Assembly (NCBI RefSeq): GCF_029873635.1 | Contig: NC_080424.1 | Span: forward strand, 551,501-615,500 | DNA: 64,000 nt | DNA from: Malania oleifera | Lineage: Eukaryota; Streptophyta; Magnoliopsida; Santalales; Ximeniaceae | Direction of reading: 5' to 3' | Part shown: piece by piece, positions 11,187 to 23,392 of the stretch | How positions within the stretch are numbered: the first letter of the stretch is position 1 | How the letters are laid out: every line of letters begins with the position of its first letter | The notes under the pieces: generated by a model | Seen by the model: the letters and a program-made list of their open reading frames with translations, nothing else | What the model was told of the DNA's origin: nothing | Database searches by the model: none | Position numbers and translations under genes: made by a program

Positions 11187-12670
11187 TGTAACACCCCGGT
11201 CCCAACTTACGACCCGGGTGTTACTGTAGTGACGTCTGTGTACCTAATATACTTCTCAACAGATATATACGTAGCGGAAAACATAAACATCCATCAAACT
11301 ATTACCAGAGTTCTAACTGCCTGATAGATACATACAGCTATTCCAACATCCATATACAATATTGTATGATACTCGACGCATCCTCGAGTCTTACAACATT
11401 TTACAAATTCTGAAAACCTATAACATAACTTACAAAATTGAGCTCATGGAGACGCTCACTCAAAAACATATCGCTACCCTGCCCCAGTCCTTGCTAATCT
11501 CAACCTCGATAAGGACCTGAAAAGACAGTTTGTATGATAGGGCGAGACACCTCTCAATAATGGACGATTAAGCTAATAATTGTGTGTGACCAGCATGTTT
11601 TATGTATTTAACAAAAACAAAAACATATATAATTATCATTTCCATAATTGTAAAATACGTAGCCCATTTTCATCATATGAACAGCCACATAGTATATAAC
11701 AATAATTACATAAATGTACAGATATGCAGGATAGGACACGCCCTTAAACTCTATACCATGTATAAATCCCCACAATCTGGGTTGACCGCCCCTACTATCT
11801 TAATACAGCCTAGGTACACGATCAAGAGGCAAACTCACACTAAGACCGCCCCTACTATCTCAATATAGCCTGGGTTCATATAGATCAAAAGTATAGTGCC
11901 TTCACTGGCAATGGATCCGTGCCTACACTATCAATCCCTAGGGTTCCTAAACCATATCGTGCAATTTAAGCAATTTAAACACTCTTTTGAAATCATTTCA
12001 CAAAACACATCATTACGTGAAATCCGGCCCGTAGCCGTGAAATAAACTTCTCACATTTTCACAACAGTCTCAGTATTTTACAACATCAACACCTGTCACA
12101 CAGTTTTCCACATTCAAAAACAACTCGAAAGTAAATATAAACAGTTAATATCACAGTATGGATTTTAAACAACAAAAACAACATTTCCAACAGGTAAAAA
12201 GGTCCGAAATGACAAGTACAATATTCTAAAAATATAACATTTGAATTTAACCAATTGGTTTTGAAAATAAAGCCGATTTACCAAATCGGGGCTCGGAAAC
12301 CCTAAAATCGCAGTAACTCGATATCTAAAATTTATTTCAACATTTCAGTCGATTCATATTGTATAAATTACTGTATTAACATAACCCCCTTACTTGCGTG
12401 TGAATCGGAGTCCGAAACGACCCGAAACTCAAGCCTAGCTTTCCGAAATCCAAACCTAAACAATTCAAAACAATGGCACAAAAACCCCAAAACCTAATAC
12501 TCAAAGAACAACAATTCAGTATAATCTCGTATGCTACAGATCTGCCAGACCAAAAGCAAAAACCGACCTGTAGAGATTCATTCCTTGATCCACGTAACAA
12601 CGTCAGATCATCTATTCCGGCAACACACGGCCAGGAAATCTTAAAGAGAGAAAGAGTGAAGTTCATGTCT

Positions 12671-12704
<34 letters not shown>

Positions 12705-12849
12705 TTTATAAAGAAAAACCTAACTTATCTTTTAAGTAATCAAAATAAATATCTCTTCCAAGATATTTATATATAAATATCTCAAAATATCTACTTTCAA
12801 AATATCTTCTCCAAAATATCTCCTCCAAAATATCTCTTTATTTATTTAT

Positions 12850-12880
<31 letters not shown>

Positions 12881-12890
12881 CAGGTTACTA
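11187..12890 (-). repeat. 3' LTR of the Gypsy element
   Basis: It starts TGTAACACCCCGGTCCC (plus view) and ends GGTTACTA, matching the 5' LTR at 18026-19813 throughout. It holds a (GA)n run at about 12672-12698 and an (AT)n run at about 12851-12877. Its outer TSD is ATCAT. The expected TACA at the inner end is changed to TAAT. Confidence 0.85.
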
Positions 12891-13169
12891 ATATCTCCCC
12901 TAATTATAAAATTTTATCCTTGAAATTTGCTAATTGTTCCTATCACATCGTCTGAACTATAACTACTTTGTCTCTAGGAAGAGCTGGCAGCCACCCACAT
13001 AGTAGCCTCATCCCAAATTTATTACCTACCCTCACTTATGGCGGAGGAATATTGTGGTTACATACAATAGTCTCGAAAGCTCACATTACATATACAAACT
13101 CCCCCATAGACAATCCACATACCCTTACCATAAGCAAAAAGGGATACACTCACATATCTACAATACCTG

Positions 13170-13630
13170 TCTAACTATGAACATCTCTGAATAGTTGAGG
13201 ATACTTATGACGTATCTCGATCTCTAATTTCCAAGAAGCCTCCTTAACCATGTGGTAGCACCTTTACCAATGGTATCTCCTTGGTACACAGCTTTCGTAC
13301 CTTATGATCCAAAATCTGAACCGATACCTCACTATAAGCTAGTGTTTCACTGATCTCTAAGGACTCATAACTGATCACGTGCAACTAATCTAGCATGTAC
13401 TTCCTCAGCACCGACACGCGAAACACATCATGCACCCTAGATAAGGTCGGGGGTAAGGCTACTTGATAAGCAACTGGACTTATCCTCTCCAGGATCTCAA
13501 ACGACCCAATGTACAGAGGACTCAACTTGCCCTTCCTCTTGAGCCTCATCACTCCTTTCATAGGAGCAACCCTCAGAAATACCATATCTCCGATATCAAA
13601 TTTCAGTTCCCATCGGTGAAGTATCGGCAT
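13170..13630 (-). pseudogene. Gypsy integrase C-terminus and chromodomain-like tail
   Basis: Minus-strand text includes LKFDIGDMVFLRVAPMKG, LSPLYIGSFEILERIS and YQVALPPTLSRVHDVFRVS, the usual integrase C-terminal module of plant chromoviruses. Past a stop it continues as HVISYESLEI...KVRKLCTKEIPLVKVL, which resembles the C-terminal tail of the Tekay/Del lineage. Frame breaks interrupt it near 13385 and in the tail. Confidence 0.75.
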
Positions 13631-13749
13631 AACTCTTCTACTGACTCTGAGCGGATCTAATCTTTTCTCTAATAAGCTCGACGTTCGTAGAGGTCTGCTG
13701 AACTAGTTCTGGTCCTAAAATCTGCCGCTCACCTACCTCATCCCAGTAC

Positions 13750-14470
13750 AACGGAGATCAGCACCAATGACCATATAAGGTCTCATATGGTGTCATCTCA
13801 ATACTGGCCCGGTAGTTGTTGTTATAAGAAAATTCTACGAGCGGTAGATACCGGATCCAATTGTTACCGAAATCCAACACATATACCTGCAACATATCCT
13901 CCAAAATCTGAATCGTCCTTTTAGACTGCCCATTCGCCTGTGGGTGAAATGCCGTACTGAATGTGAGTTGTGACCCCAAGGCATCCTACAACCCCTTTCA
14001 GAACCGAGACGGGAAACATGGGTCTCGATCTGAAACGATAGACACTGAGACGCCATGGATTCGTACTACCTCCTAAACATACAACTCTGTCAGCCTATTC
14101 ATAGAATAGCTGACTCTGATTAGAATGAAGTGTGCCGTCTTCATCAGCCGATCCACCACCACCTAGATAGCATTCTATCTGTGCACCGTTGAAGGCAACC
14201 ACGAAACAAAATCCATCGAGATATGTTCCCATTTCCACTTGGGAATGTCAAGCGGCTGTAGTGGTCCTGTTGGTCTCTAATGCTCAACCTTCACCTATTG
14301 AGCCGTCAGGTATTGCCCAACAAACCCGGCCACTTCCCTCTTCATATTACTCCACCATAACAATTCTCGCAAATCTCTATACATTTTCATGTTCCTTGGA
14401 TGAACAGTATAGAGAGAGCAATGAGCCTCCTCTATAATCATCCTCTTTATCTTTGCGTCATCTGGTACAC
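13750..14470 (-). pseudogene. Gypsy integrase core
   Basis: Minus-strand translation shows VSDRDPCF (first DDE block region), FSTAFHPQANGQSKRTIQ and WIRYLPLVEFSYNN. Active relatives normally carry a glutamate in the ANGQSERTIQ block; here it is lysine, so the catalytic triad appears lost. An N-terminal H-H-C-C-like region and several in-frame stops lie upstream, around 14.2-14.45 kb. Confidence 0.8.
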
Positions 14471-14849
14471 ACAGTCTGTTGTGGAATCTGAGAACTCCAT
14501 CCTCAGAGACATTAAAGTCTAAATGTGGTTCACTCTACAGTTTCTCCACAATCTTTACCAACTCCGCGTCGTTCAACTGAGCAGCTTTGATTCGTTCTCG
14601 TAAGGTCAGGTAAACCACCAACCCAGCAATGATGGCCTAGGGATCCCTGTCCACCAACTCTACCCTCAATCTATCTAGATCCATCCTAATCTGATGCTAC
14701 CCCACAACTACTGAAACTAGCGCCTCCACTAACTTTCAACTTAGTGCATTAGCTACCACATTAGCTTTTCTAGGGTGATAGCTAATGCTACAGTCGTAGT
14801 CTTTGATCAATTCAAGCCACCTGCACTGCCTCATATTCAACTCCTTCTA

Positions 14850-15896
14850 GGTGAAGAAGTATTTAAGACTCTTATGATCAGTAAAGATCTCGTACTTCTC
14901 ACCATAATGATAGTGTCGCCAGATCTTTAGAGCAAACACAACTGCTATCAGCTCCAAATCATACGTAGGGTAATTCTTCTCGTACTCCTTAAGCTAACGA
15001 GAAGCGTAGGCAACTACTTTACCTTGTTGCATCAAAACACAACCTAATCCCTTCAGGGACGCATCACTGTAGATCACAAAGCCACCATTGCTTAATGGAA
15101 TGGTCAACACAAGAGTCGTAACCAAGCGCCGCTTCAACTCTTGGAAACTCTGCTCGCAGTCTCCAATCCACGCAAACCTGCTACCCTTCCTAGTAAGATG
15201 TGTCAAAGGGCCCGACAGCTTAGAAAAGCCCTCGACGAACCAGAGATAATACCCAGCCAGACCCAAGAAACTACAAACCTCATGCATATTCCTTCATCTC
15301 ACCCAGTCAACTACCACCTCAACTTTACCTAGGTCAACTGAAATCCCCTCCTTGGACACCACGTGCCCTAGAAATGCAACTTGCTCAAGCCAAAATTCGC
15401 ATTTTTTGAATTTAGCAAATAGTTCATTCTCTCTAAGTACCTGAAGGACTACTCTAAGATAAGCATAATGCTCTACTGGACTCTTTGAATACACCAAGAT
15501 GTCGTTGATGAACACCACCACGAATTTATCCAGGTACTTGTGGAACACCTTGTTCATCAAGTCCATGAATGCTGCAAGTGCATTTGTCAAACCAAACGGC
15601 ATAATCAAAAACTCGTAATGGCCATACCGAGTTCGGAAAGCAGTTTTCGATACATCCTCTGCGTTCACCTTCAGCTGGTGATACCCAAACCGCAGATCAA
15701 TCTTCGAAAAGACCTAAGTACCCTGCAATTGGTCAAACAAGTCATCAATCCGAGGCAATAAATATATGTTCTTCATGATCACCTTATTGATCTCCTGGTA
15801 ATCGATGCACATTCCCCTCAACTCGTCCTTCTTTTTGACAAACAACACATGTGCACCCCAGGGTGACAGTCTCGGCCTGATGAACCCCTTGTGCAA
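14850..15896 (-). pseudogene. Gypsy reverse transcriptase and RNase H
   Basis: Three minus-strand blocks (15896-15714, 15668-15294, 15287-14994) read as one RT-RNase H interrupted by stops. They show [26 protein letters not shown] and, at the active site, FINDIL where FIDDIL is expected, that is one catalytic aspartate replaced by asparagine. Then come [11 protein letters not shown] and the RNase H block SDASLKGLGCVLMQQGKVVAYASR. The element is inactive. Confidence 0.85.
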
Positions 15897-15902
15897 AAGT
15901 TC

Positions 15903-16560
15903 CTACAATTGCTCCTTTAACTCTTTCAACCCAACTGGAGCTGTCCTGTAAGGCGCCTTGGAGATTGGTGTCATCCTCGGTGCTAACTTAATAGCAAACT
16001 CCACTTCCCTATCTGCAAGCAACCCTGGCAAGTCTTCAGGAAAGACATCGGAGAACTCCTTTATCACCGGAATATCCTCCAACTTCAATCCCTCCTTAGG
16101 TGACTCTTTCACACTCGCCAAGTATCCCTGACAACCCCCCATAAGTAGCTATCTCACCTACATCGCCGAGAGGATCCGTGGTGCAAAACGCACACATGAC
16201 CCAACAAATAGAAATTCCTGCTCTCCATGAGGACTGAACACTACTTCCTTCCTACGGCAGTCAATGCTCGCAAAATTGGATGTCAGCTAATCCATCCCTA
16301 GGATTACATATGCATATCAAACACGATTAGACTAGCAGGCAGCCTCCTCTCCTGAATCTCTATCAGGTAATCCCTGACCACTCTACTGCATACCACCACT
16401 AACCCTGATGGCAATCCACACCTAACTCAACCTCTAACGGTTGAGCCTTCACTCCACACCGTTTAACAAATTCTCGAGATATAAAGGAGTGGGTTGCACC
16501 CCGAATTAAAAAGAACTACAACATTATATGATAAGTTGTAAATGGTACCTGTCACCACAT
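15903..16560 (-). pseudogene. Gypsy protease / RT N-terminal region
   Basis: Block 16142-15903 contains EFSDVFPEDLPGLLADREVEF and PISKAPYRTAPVGLKELKEQL, the segment that precedes plant chromovirus RT. Upstream (to about 16560) the protease is badly degraded: a DSGATHSFI-type motif is only hinted at by LFNSGCN. Confidence 0.65.
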
Positions 16561-16699
16561 TGTCGGCGTTCTCTGCATCTCCCAACATCATCGAGTACAC
16601 CCTAGCCTGAGCGGTACCTCCCTAGTGACCACCTCGAGGTGCCTGGTTACTACCCCGGTTCTGAGTCTGTACTAAAGGAAGAGTCATTGTCACTGTCGC

Positions 16700-17498
16700 C
16701 CAACAGTCTCTTATCAGATGCCCTGACTCCCCACACCTGTAGCAACCCGTGAATCAAGACTTGCACTCACCCCAATGCTGCTTCTGGCACTTGGGACACA
16801 TTAGCTTCTTTGAACTCCCCTGGGAAGCCTGAGATCCCGATTGTTGCTGCTGTTGGCCCAAAGGACCACTAGACTTCTTCCAATAACTTTTGCTGGAGCC
16901 TGACTACGAATTCTAGGGAAAAGGCTTCTTCTTCTAATTCGCCTCTCTCCCCCTCCTAGACGCTGGCTTCAACAGCCATGGCTCTATCCACAAGCTCGTA
17001 AAAGCCCTAGACCATCAACGCTACCACCTGCATGTATATAGCCTGCTTCAGGCCCCTCTCAAACATACGAGCCTCCTTCGGCTCATCTGAAACCATGTGA
17101 GGTGCAAACCGAGATAACTTCACGAACCTAGCCACGTACTGTTGCACCAACATTGATCCCTGAGTCAAGTGGAGGAATTCCTCAAACTTCGGCTCACGGG
17201 TGGCGATGGGGAAGTATCGTGCGAAGAACACCTCCCTGAAGCAACTCCAGGTAGTCAACACGTACCCTGGGTGCTGCTCCTCGACCAACCTAGCTGATCA
17301 CCACCATCTCTTGGCCTCCCCCACCAGCTTGAGGGCGGCGTATTTAACCTTCTGTTCCTCTATGCACTCAGACACCTCTAGCAGATCCTCTATCTCTTGT
17401 AACCAGTCCTCCGCCGCAATTGAGTTCTGCCCTCCCGAAAATGTTGGCAGATTCGCTCTGGAGAACTGCTGGTACGTGTAGCCTTTATCTGTAACCAT
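16700..17498 (-). pseudogene. Gypsy gag
   Basis: Minus-strand blocks 17498-17298 and 17288-17007 contain FSRANLPTFSGGQNSIAAED and LVGEAKRWW, and after a stop FARYFPIATREPKFEEFLHL and YVARFVKLSRFAPH. This is the retrotransposon gag domain. Near 16.72-16.80 kb two zinc-knuckle-like blocks follow: CPKCQKQHWGEC and CYRCGESGHLIRDC. One-codon stops break the frame. Confidence 0.85.
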
Positions 17499-18012
17499 CT
17501 GATCTTGCTCCTTTGAACCACTCCTGGGTTCCTTCCTGGCCTACCTCGCTATATCGCGAAGGAACATAGGAGCCTCAGTCTCATCCTCATTGGAGGCATC
17601 CAGGTGATTATTGCCTCCTACCATAATCCCCTTCCCTCTGGGTTCCATCATGTACACAAGTAAAAGCCTACTTAATCATTCCACATTTAACACAATAAAT
17701 GCAAATATGGAACAAGAAGATTAATCAACACGTATTTGAGACACCGACAGCCCACACACACTAGACCGTCTAACATCTCATCTCGATATCTGAGTCAAGT
17801 CTCTTAACTTAGAAATGAAACCATCGATGAATTTACCATGGTTTTCCTGAAATCATCATTCCCGGAAAAGCACATAAAACCATCGAAGGAAATCCCGCCT
17901 CGGAGCCTCCAAACTAAAACCCGACTAACTCTCTAACTCTATCTCATTACAGCCAACACTCTAGTAATTTACTCACTGACTGTCAAAGTCTGCAGAACCT
18001 AGCAAACCTAGG

Positions 18013-18023
18013 CTCTGATACCA
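18013..18023 (-). other. Primer binding site of the Gypsy element
   Basis: On the minus strand TGGTATCAGAG begins 2 nt after the end of the 5' LTR. This is the usual initiator tRNA-Met primer site. Confidence 0.8.
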
Positions 18024-18025
18024 CC

Positions 18026-19544
18026 TGTAATGCCCCAGTCCCAACTTACGGCCTAGGTATTACTCTAGTGACATCTATGTACCTGTTATACTTCTCAACA
18101 GATATATACGCAGCGGAAAACATAAACATCCATCAAACTATTACTAGAGTTCTAATTGCTTGATAGATACATACAGCTATTCCAACATCCATATACAATA
18201 CTGTATGATACTCGACGCATCCTCGAGTCTTACAACATTTTACAAGTTCTGAAAACCTATTTCATAACCTACAAAATCGAGCTTGTGGAGATGCTCACTT
18301 AAAAACAGATCGCTACCCTGCCCCAGTCCTTACTAATTTCAACCTCGATAAGGACCTGAAAAGATAGTTTGTATGATAGGGTGAGACACCTCTCAGTAAG
18401 GGACGATTAAGCTAATAACAATGTATGGCCAACATGCTTTATATGTTTAACAAAAACATAAACATATATAATCATTGTTTTCATAATTGTAAAATATGTA
18501 GCCCATTTTCATCATATGAACAGCCCCATAGTATATAACAACAATTACATAAATGTACAGATATGCAGGATAGGACACGCCATCGAAGTCTATACCATGT
18601 ATAAATCCCCACAATCGAGGTTGACCACCCCTATTGTCTCAATACCACCTGGGTACACGATCAAGAGGCAAACTCACACTAAGACCACCCTTACTGTCTC
18701 AATACAGCGTGGGTTCATATAGATCAAAAGTATGGTGCCCTCACTGGCAACAGATTCGTGCCTACACTATCAATCCCCAGGATTCCTAAAGCATATCGTG
18801 CAATTTAAGCAATTTAAACAATCTTTTAAAATCATTTCACAAAACATATCATTACGTGAATTCTGGCCTGTAGCCGTCAAATAAACTTCCTGCATTTTCA
18901 CAACAATTCCAGTATTTCACAACATCAATGCCTGCCACACAATTTTCCACATTCGAAAACAACTCGAAAGTAAATATAAACAATTAATATCACAGTACGG
19001 GTTTTAAACAACGAAAACAACATTTCCAACCGATGAAAAGGTCTGAAATGACAAGTACAATATTCTAAAAATATAACATTTGAATTTGACCAGTTGGTTT
19101 TGGAAATAAAGCCGATTTACCAAACCGGGGCTCGAAAACCCTAAAGTCGCCATAACTCGATATCTAAAAATTATTTCAACATTTCAATCGATTCATATTG
19201 TATAAATCATTGTATTAACGTAACCCCCTTACTTGCGTGTGAATCGGAGTCCAAAACGACCCGAAACTCAAGCCCTAACTTTCCGAACTCCGAACCTAAA
19301 CGGTTCAAAACAATCACATGAAAACCCTGAAACCTAATACTCGATGAACAACACTTCAGTATAATCTTGTATACTACAGATCTATCGGACCAAAAGCAAA
19401 AACCGACCCTTACCTCGATTTTCAAGAAAAACTCGAAAATCTTCGAAATGAAATTCTGATCTGTAAAACCTGCAGAGATTCCTTCCCTAATCCACGTAAC
19501 AACGTCGGATCATCGATTCCGGCAACACATGGCCTGAAAATCTT

Positions 19545-19597
<53 letters not shown>

Positions 19598-19813
19598 TTC
19601 GTGTCTAGAGAGAGAGAGAGAGAGAGAATGAGAGTTTATAAAGAAAACCTAACTTAGCCTTTAAGTAATCAAAATAAATATCTCCTCCAAAATATTTATA
19701 TATAAATATCTCAAAATATCTCCTTTTAAAATATCTTCTCCAAAATATCTCTTTATTTATTTATTATATATATATATATATATATATATTATTTTTTTGA
19801 TTAGGTTACTACA
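18026..19813 (-). repeat. 5' LTR of the Gypsy element
   Basis: It starts TGTAATGCCCC and ends GGTTACTACA (plus view), 1788 bp. It is slightly longer than the 3' LTR, largely because of (GA)n expansions at about 19548-19628; it also has an (AT)n run at about 19766-19790. The TSD ATCAT follows at 19814. Confidence 0.88.
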
Positions 19814-20668
19814 ATCATAGTATATACCTTCCCTTTGAGAGTATCCTTTTCTCACTAGTCTGGTCTTGAACCATTTAACATTGCTTTTTAAAGTATCATT
19901 TTTCTTTTTAAACAACCATATACATCCCATTACTTTCCATCTCTTAGAAAGTTCCACCAACTTACAAGACAGATTTTTACTCAAAGACTCCACCTCTTCC
20001 ATCATAACTTTCATCTATCTATTTTTCTTTAGACCAAAAAATGCATCTTGGAAAGAATATGAACCTTCACTATCACTAACTAGAGCAAAGAAGAACATAT
20101 CCGCAAAACCATATACATGCATTGCATGGGCAATGCATTTAGGTTTGTCTATAGCTGCATCATGGCAATCTATTTGCTGCTAATCATGTTGCTCAACTAA
20201 AGGCACCTTTGCTTGCTGGTCATCTAGTTTACCAAGCTCCACCTGTACCTGTGACCCTTTCTATCAACTTTATTGCCTTGTCTATCTTCTTTGTACCTTA
20301 ACATGGATGTCATATTGAACACCACATCTCTTGTCATAAATACCTTATTATCCTTTAGATCCCACAACTTTAACCCTTTAAGCCTCTTTTCTATAGCCAA
20401 TGAAAATGCACCACTTGGATTTGGGGTTTAGTTTTGATTAAAGATCACTAGGGATGTGAGTGTATGTTGGACAATTGAAGACCCTCAATGTAGAGTAACC
20501 AACCTCTTGACCTGTCCAAACTTTCTCAATCCATTTATCATTCAACTTTGTAGAAGGTGAACATTGAATAATATACCAAGTTCTACTAACTACGTCAACG
20601 TTGAAAGTCTTAGGTCTTGTACTCAAAGCTTTCTCATGTAGAGTCCTATTCATCCTTTTAGTCACCAC
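19814..20668 (-). pseudogene. Copia integrase C-terminal part and RT start
   Basis: Minus-strand block 20668-20438 shows MVTKRMNRTLHEKA (integrase; relatives have ...ERMNRTLLEKA) and WTGQEVGYSTLRVFNCPTY. Block 20014-19819 shows WKVMGCIWLFKKKND and KTRLVRKGYSQREG, the beginning of the RT. The RT is cut at 19813 by the Gypsy element and continues at 11186. Confidence 0.75.
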
Positions 20669-20863
20669 ATTCTACTATGGAATCCAACAAACTGTAAAAT
20701 GTTTGACAATTTCCTTAAACCTACAAAAGTTCGAATTAGACTTGTACTCTAACCCATTATTTGACTTAAGACACTTCACTAACTTTTCCATTTGTTTCTC
20801 AAACTCTATCTTCTATTGCTTGAATTTGGGGAATACTTTTAACTTTTCCTTCATGAATTAAAC

Positions 20864-22425
20864 TCAAAGCTTCCTAGAGTAATCATCAATGAAGCTAACA
20901 AAATAATGAACTTCATTCCTAACTAGTACACCTATAGGTCCCCAAACATCACTATAAATATAATCTAAAATGTCTCTACTTTTTTCGGACAATAAATTGA
21001 ATTTCACTCTGCATTGTTTACCCAAAACACAATACTTGCAAAAATCAACTCTACACTCTTTCAACCCTTTCAACAATTTTCTCTTATGGAGTTTCATCAT
21101 ACCTTACTTATATGTCCCAAGCCCATATTTTAGATTTTAGTGATAACTATATTGGCATCCAATGAAATAGTTATTGCACTACCCAAAATTGTACTGCCTA
21201 TTAGCTAATAAAGATTGTTATCATCTAGTTTACCCTTCATAACAATCTTTAAACCATTTGACACCTTTAGAATTCCGCTTTCTTGAATTGATGAAAGTCC
21301 ATGCAAAGTCTTTTTATTTTTTTTTTAATTTAAAGAAGGCATACTTTTATTTAATCCTGGAACATGTCTAACATTTTGTAATATTCTAACAATACCATCA
21401 AACATTTTAACTTTTATAGTAACAACACTTATTACAGGAAAAAGGATGACATCCCCAAAAACTAAGGACCCATCATCACATTCCCTATAAGTATCAACCA
21501 CTCCCTATATAGACAACAATGAAAAAAAACAACTAAAATCCATAGTCCAAGTATCCTGAAAAGAATTGTGACCTAAAGCAACTAGCAAGAGCTCTTCATC
21601 GTCTAAATTATCTACCACCACACTTATAGAGCATAATGGTCGATCTTTCTAACCTTCCTATTTCTCCAAAAGAGGAATGTCCAGTTTAAAATGCACCTTT
21701 TGTTTCTACTTGTGAAACATTCAATGTTCTTGGCTCTAGATATAGACTTCAATCTACCCCTTATACTTGCCTTGGATCTCCTTCTCCTATGCTTAGCCTT
21801 GGCAAGCAAGCCCTCTAGTTTATGGTCCTCTTTATTGAGTCTCCTTCTAACCTCATTTGACCATAGAACCTTAGAAACCTCTTTATAGCTTAGAGTAAAT
21901 TTTTTGTAGAGTAGTGTCATAACCAAATATTAAAATGAAGAGGAAAAAGGAAATAACAATTCCAATGTTTTATCTTCATCTTCAATCCTCATATCCACTT
22001 TAAGCAAATCGTTCAAAAAATGATTAAACTAATTCTTATGCTCATTCAAATCCTCACTCTCGAGCATACGAAGAAACAACAATGACATCTTTGAAAACAA
22101 TTTGTTAGATTTATTCTTTGACATATATAGACTCTCCAATTTCATCCATAAATCCTTGATAGTTTTCTCCTCCATCACATCAAATACAATCTACCAAACA
22201 AGATCAGATAGTATTGAATGTGATCTGTTCTAGTTCCACCTAATAATCTTCATCCATCTTCTCCATTTTCTCTCCAATAAAAGCCCTGTAAAGCTTCTAT
22301 TGAACTAACGAATCAATACCTACACCTGCCACAAGTTGAAATTTCCTTTACCATCAAACTTGTCAAATCTAGTCTTCATCTCGATTATCCTTGTTGCCAT
22401 CAAGAAGCCCTAGCATGAACCTAGT
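20864..22425 (-). pseudogene. Copia gag, protease and GAG-pre-integrase remnant
   Basis: Block 21100-20864 contains CRVDFCKYCVLGKQ and DYIYSDVWGP...FVSFIDDYSR, the GAG-pre-integrase and start of the integrase. Block 21926-21624 and degenerate text up to 22.39 kb (KTRFDKFDGKGNFNLWQ) look like Tork-type gag. Stops are frequent. Confidence 0.7.
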
Positions 22426-22426
22426 T

Positions 22427-22437
22427 CTCTGATACCA
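22427..22437 (-). other. Primer binding site of the outer Copia
   Basis: CTCTGATACCA (minus: TGGTATCAGAG), 2 nt from the LTR start at 22440. Confidence 0.75.
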
Positions 22438-22439
22438 AT

Positions 22440-22915
22440 TGTTGTAAAATCATACTCGTACTCTAGGACTACACACACACACACACACAGACACACACAC
22501 ACATACACACTCACCAAAGATGAATATGAAAAGAGAAATAAAAAGAGGAAAAGAAAAACACAATGAATTAACATGGTTTGGTAATGTGATTACGTCTACG
22601 AAGCCCCTATGCAATTTCATTATATCATCAAACAAAACTTGTCTTAGGATTTTAGCCCTTAACTACATATATAACCCCATAAGAAAATCCCAAAATAGTT
22701 TCATACGACAATACAAATTCAATATGTTCATAAGAGGAGGGGCGGGGGGTGGCAACACACCCTCATTAGACTTGGTTTAATTGTAAATAAGGAGGTCTCC
22801 TGCAAAGAGCAAGGGGGAACTTAAGGGCCCTATAGGCCACCTCGCCCTTCACACAAAACCTCCCACTTATAACAAATTTCAAGTGGATAACCCCTCTAAA
22901 CATAAACCATAACTC
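22440..22915 (-). repeat. 5' LTR of outer Copia
   Basis: It starts TGTTGTAAAATCATAC (plus view). It has an (AC)n run at about 22472-22515 that the 3' LTR lacks, a G-run near 22738-22750, and ends near ATAACTCA. It is homologous to 9106-9515. Confidence 0.7.
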
Positions 22916-23158
22916 AATAATTGCTTACTACAATTCTTTTACAAAATCAATTGCAAAAATGATCCTTTTTTTTTTTTTTTCATAAACATATAAAAACAAT
23001 GAATTTGGTTCGATTTGCAACTGTGACCAAATTTCGCAAACTCAAAATAAGCTCCTTTCTCTCCCTCCCCCTGTCTTAATTTCCTCTTAAGTACTTCTCT
23101 AGAGTGCTTGTGAATTAAAAAGTTTGGTCTCCTAAGCTTCAACATGGTTACAAATTAG

Positions 23159-23198
<40 letters not shown>

Positions 23199-23392
23199 CT
23201 GATATAATATAGTTGATACATATCAACTATATACAAGTAACAATTTTGTAAATGTATTAATCATCGGGGCTTACATGTAAATATGCAGGAAGCAGATAAT
23301 GATGATGATACTCAATATGTATATATAGAGTGCTGGTGAGTCTTAGCTGGATTAGCCGGAGGGGCGCAAGCAGCAGCAGCAGCAGCTGCAAG
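22916..23392. other. 3' flank of the hydrolase gene
   Basis: Non-coding DNA between the Copia LTR and the hydrolase stop codon. It contains a T run (about 22968-22981), a long (AT)n run at about 23161-23198, and, in the probable 3' untranslated region, a (CAG)n stretch at about 23368-23386. No gene is visible. Confidence 0.5.

Larger units (their letters stand above)
11187..19813 (-). mobile_element. Ty3/gypsy retrotransposon, Tekay-like, with intact LTR ends
   Basis: An 8.6-kb element flanked by perfect ATCAT target duplications (11182-11186 and 19814-19818). It has LTRs at 11187-about 12890 and 18026-19813, a tRNA-Met-type primer site (CTCTGATACCA at 18013-18023) beside the 5' LTR, and gag, protease, RT, RNase H, integrase and chromodomain-like C-terminus in Gypsy order on the minus strand. 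The lineage call rests on the integrase and the C-terminal block. Multiple stops, a changed RT active site and a changed integrase glutamate show that it cannot move by itself. Confidence 0.9.
9106..22915 (-). mobile_element. Degenerate Ty1/copia retrotransposon, split by a Gypsy element
   Basis: Two related LTRs (9106-9515 and 22440-22915) bracket minus-strand Copia sequence: gag near 22.4-21.6 kb, GAG-pre-integrase and integrase at about 21.1-20.4 kb, and reverse transcriptase plus RNase H on both sides of the inserted Gypsy element (20.0-19.8 kb and 11.2-9.7 kb). A primer site (CTCTGATACCA, 22427-22437) adjoins the right LTR and a purine tract (revcomp of GCCTCCACCTTA) adjoins the left one. 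Without the Gypsy insertion it is about 5.2 kb, normal for Copia. Many stops and frameshifts show that it is inactive. I could not establish its own target duplication. Confidence 0.8.
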
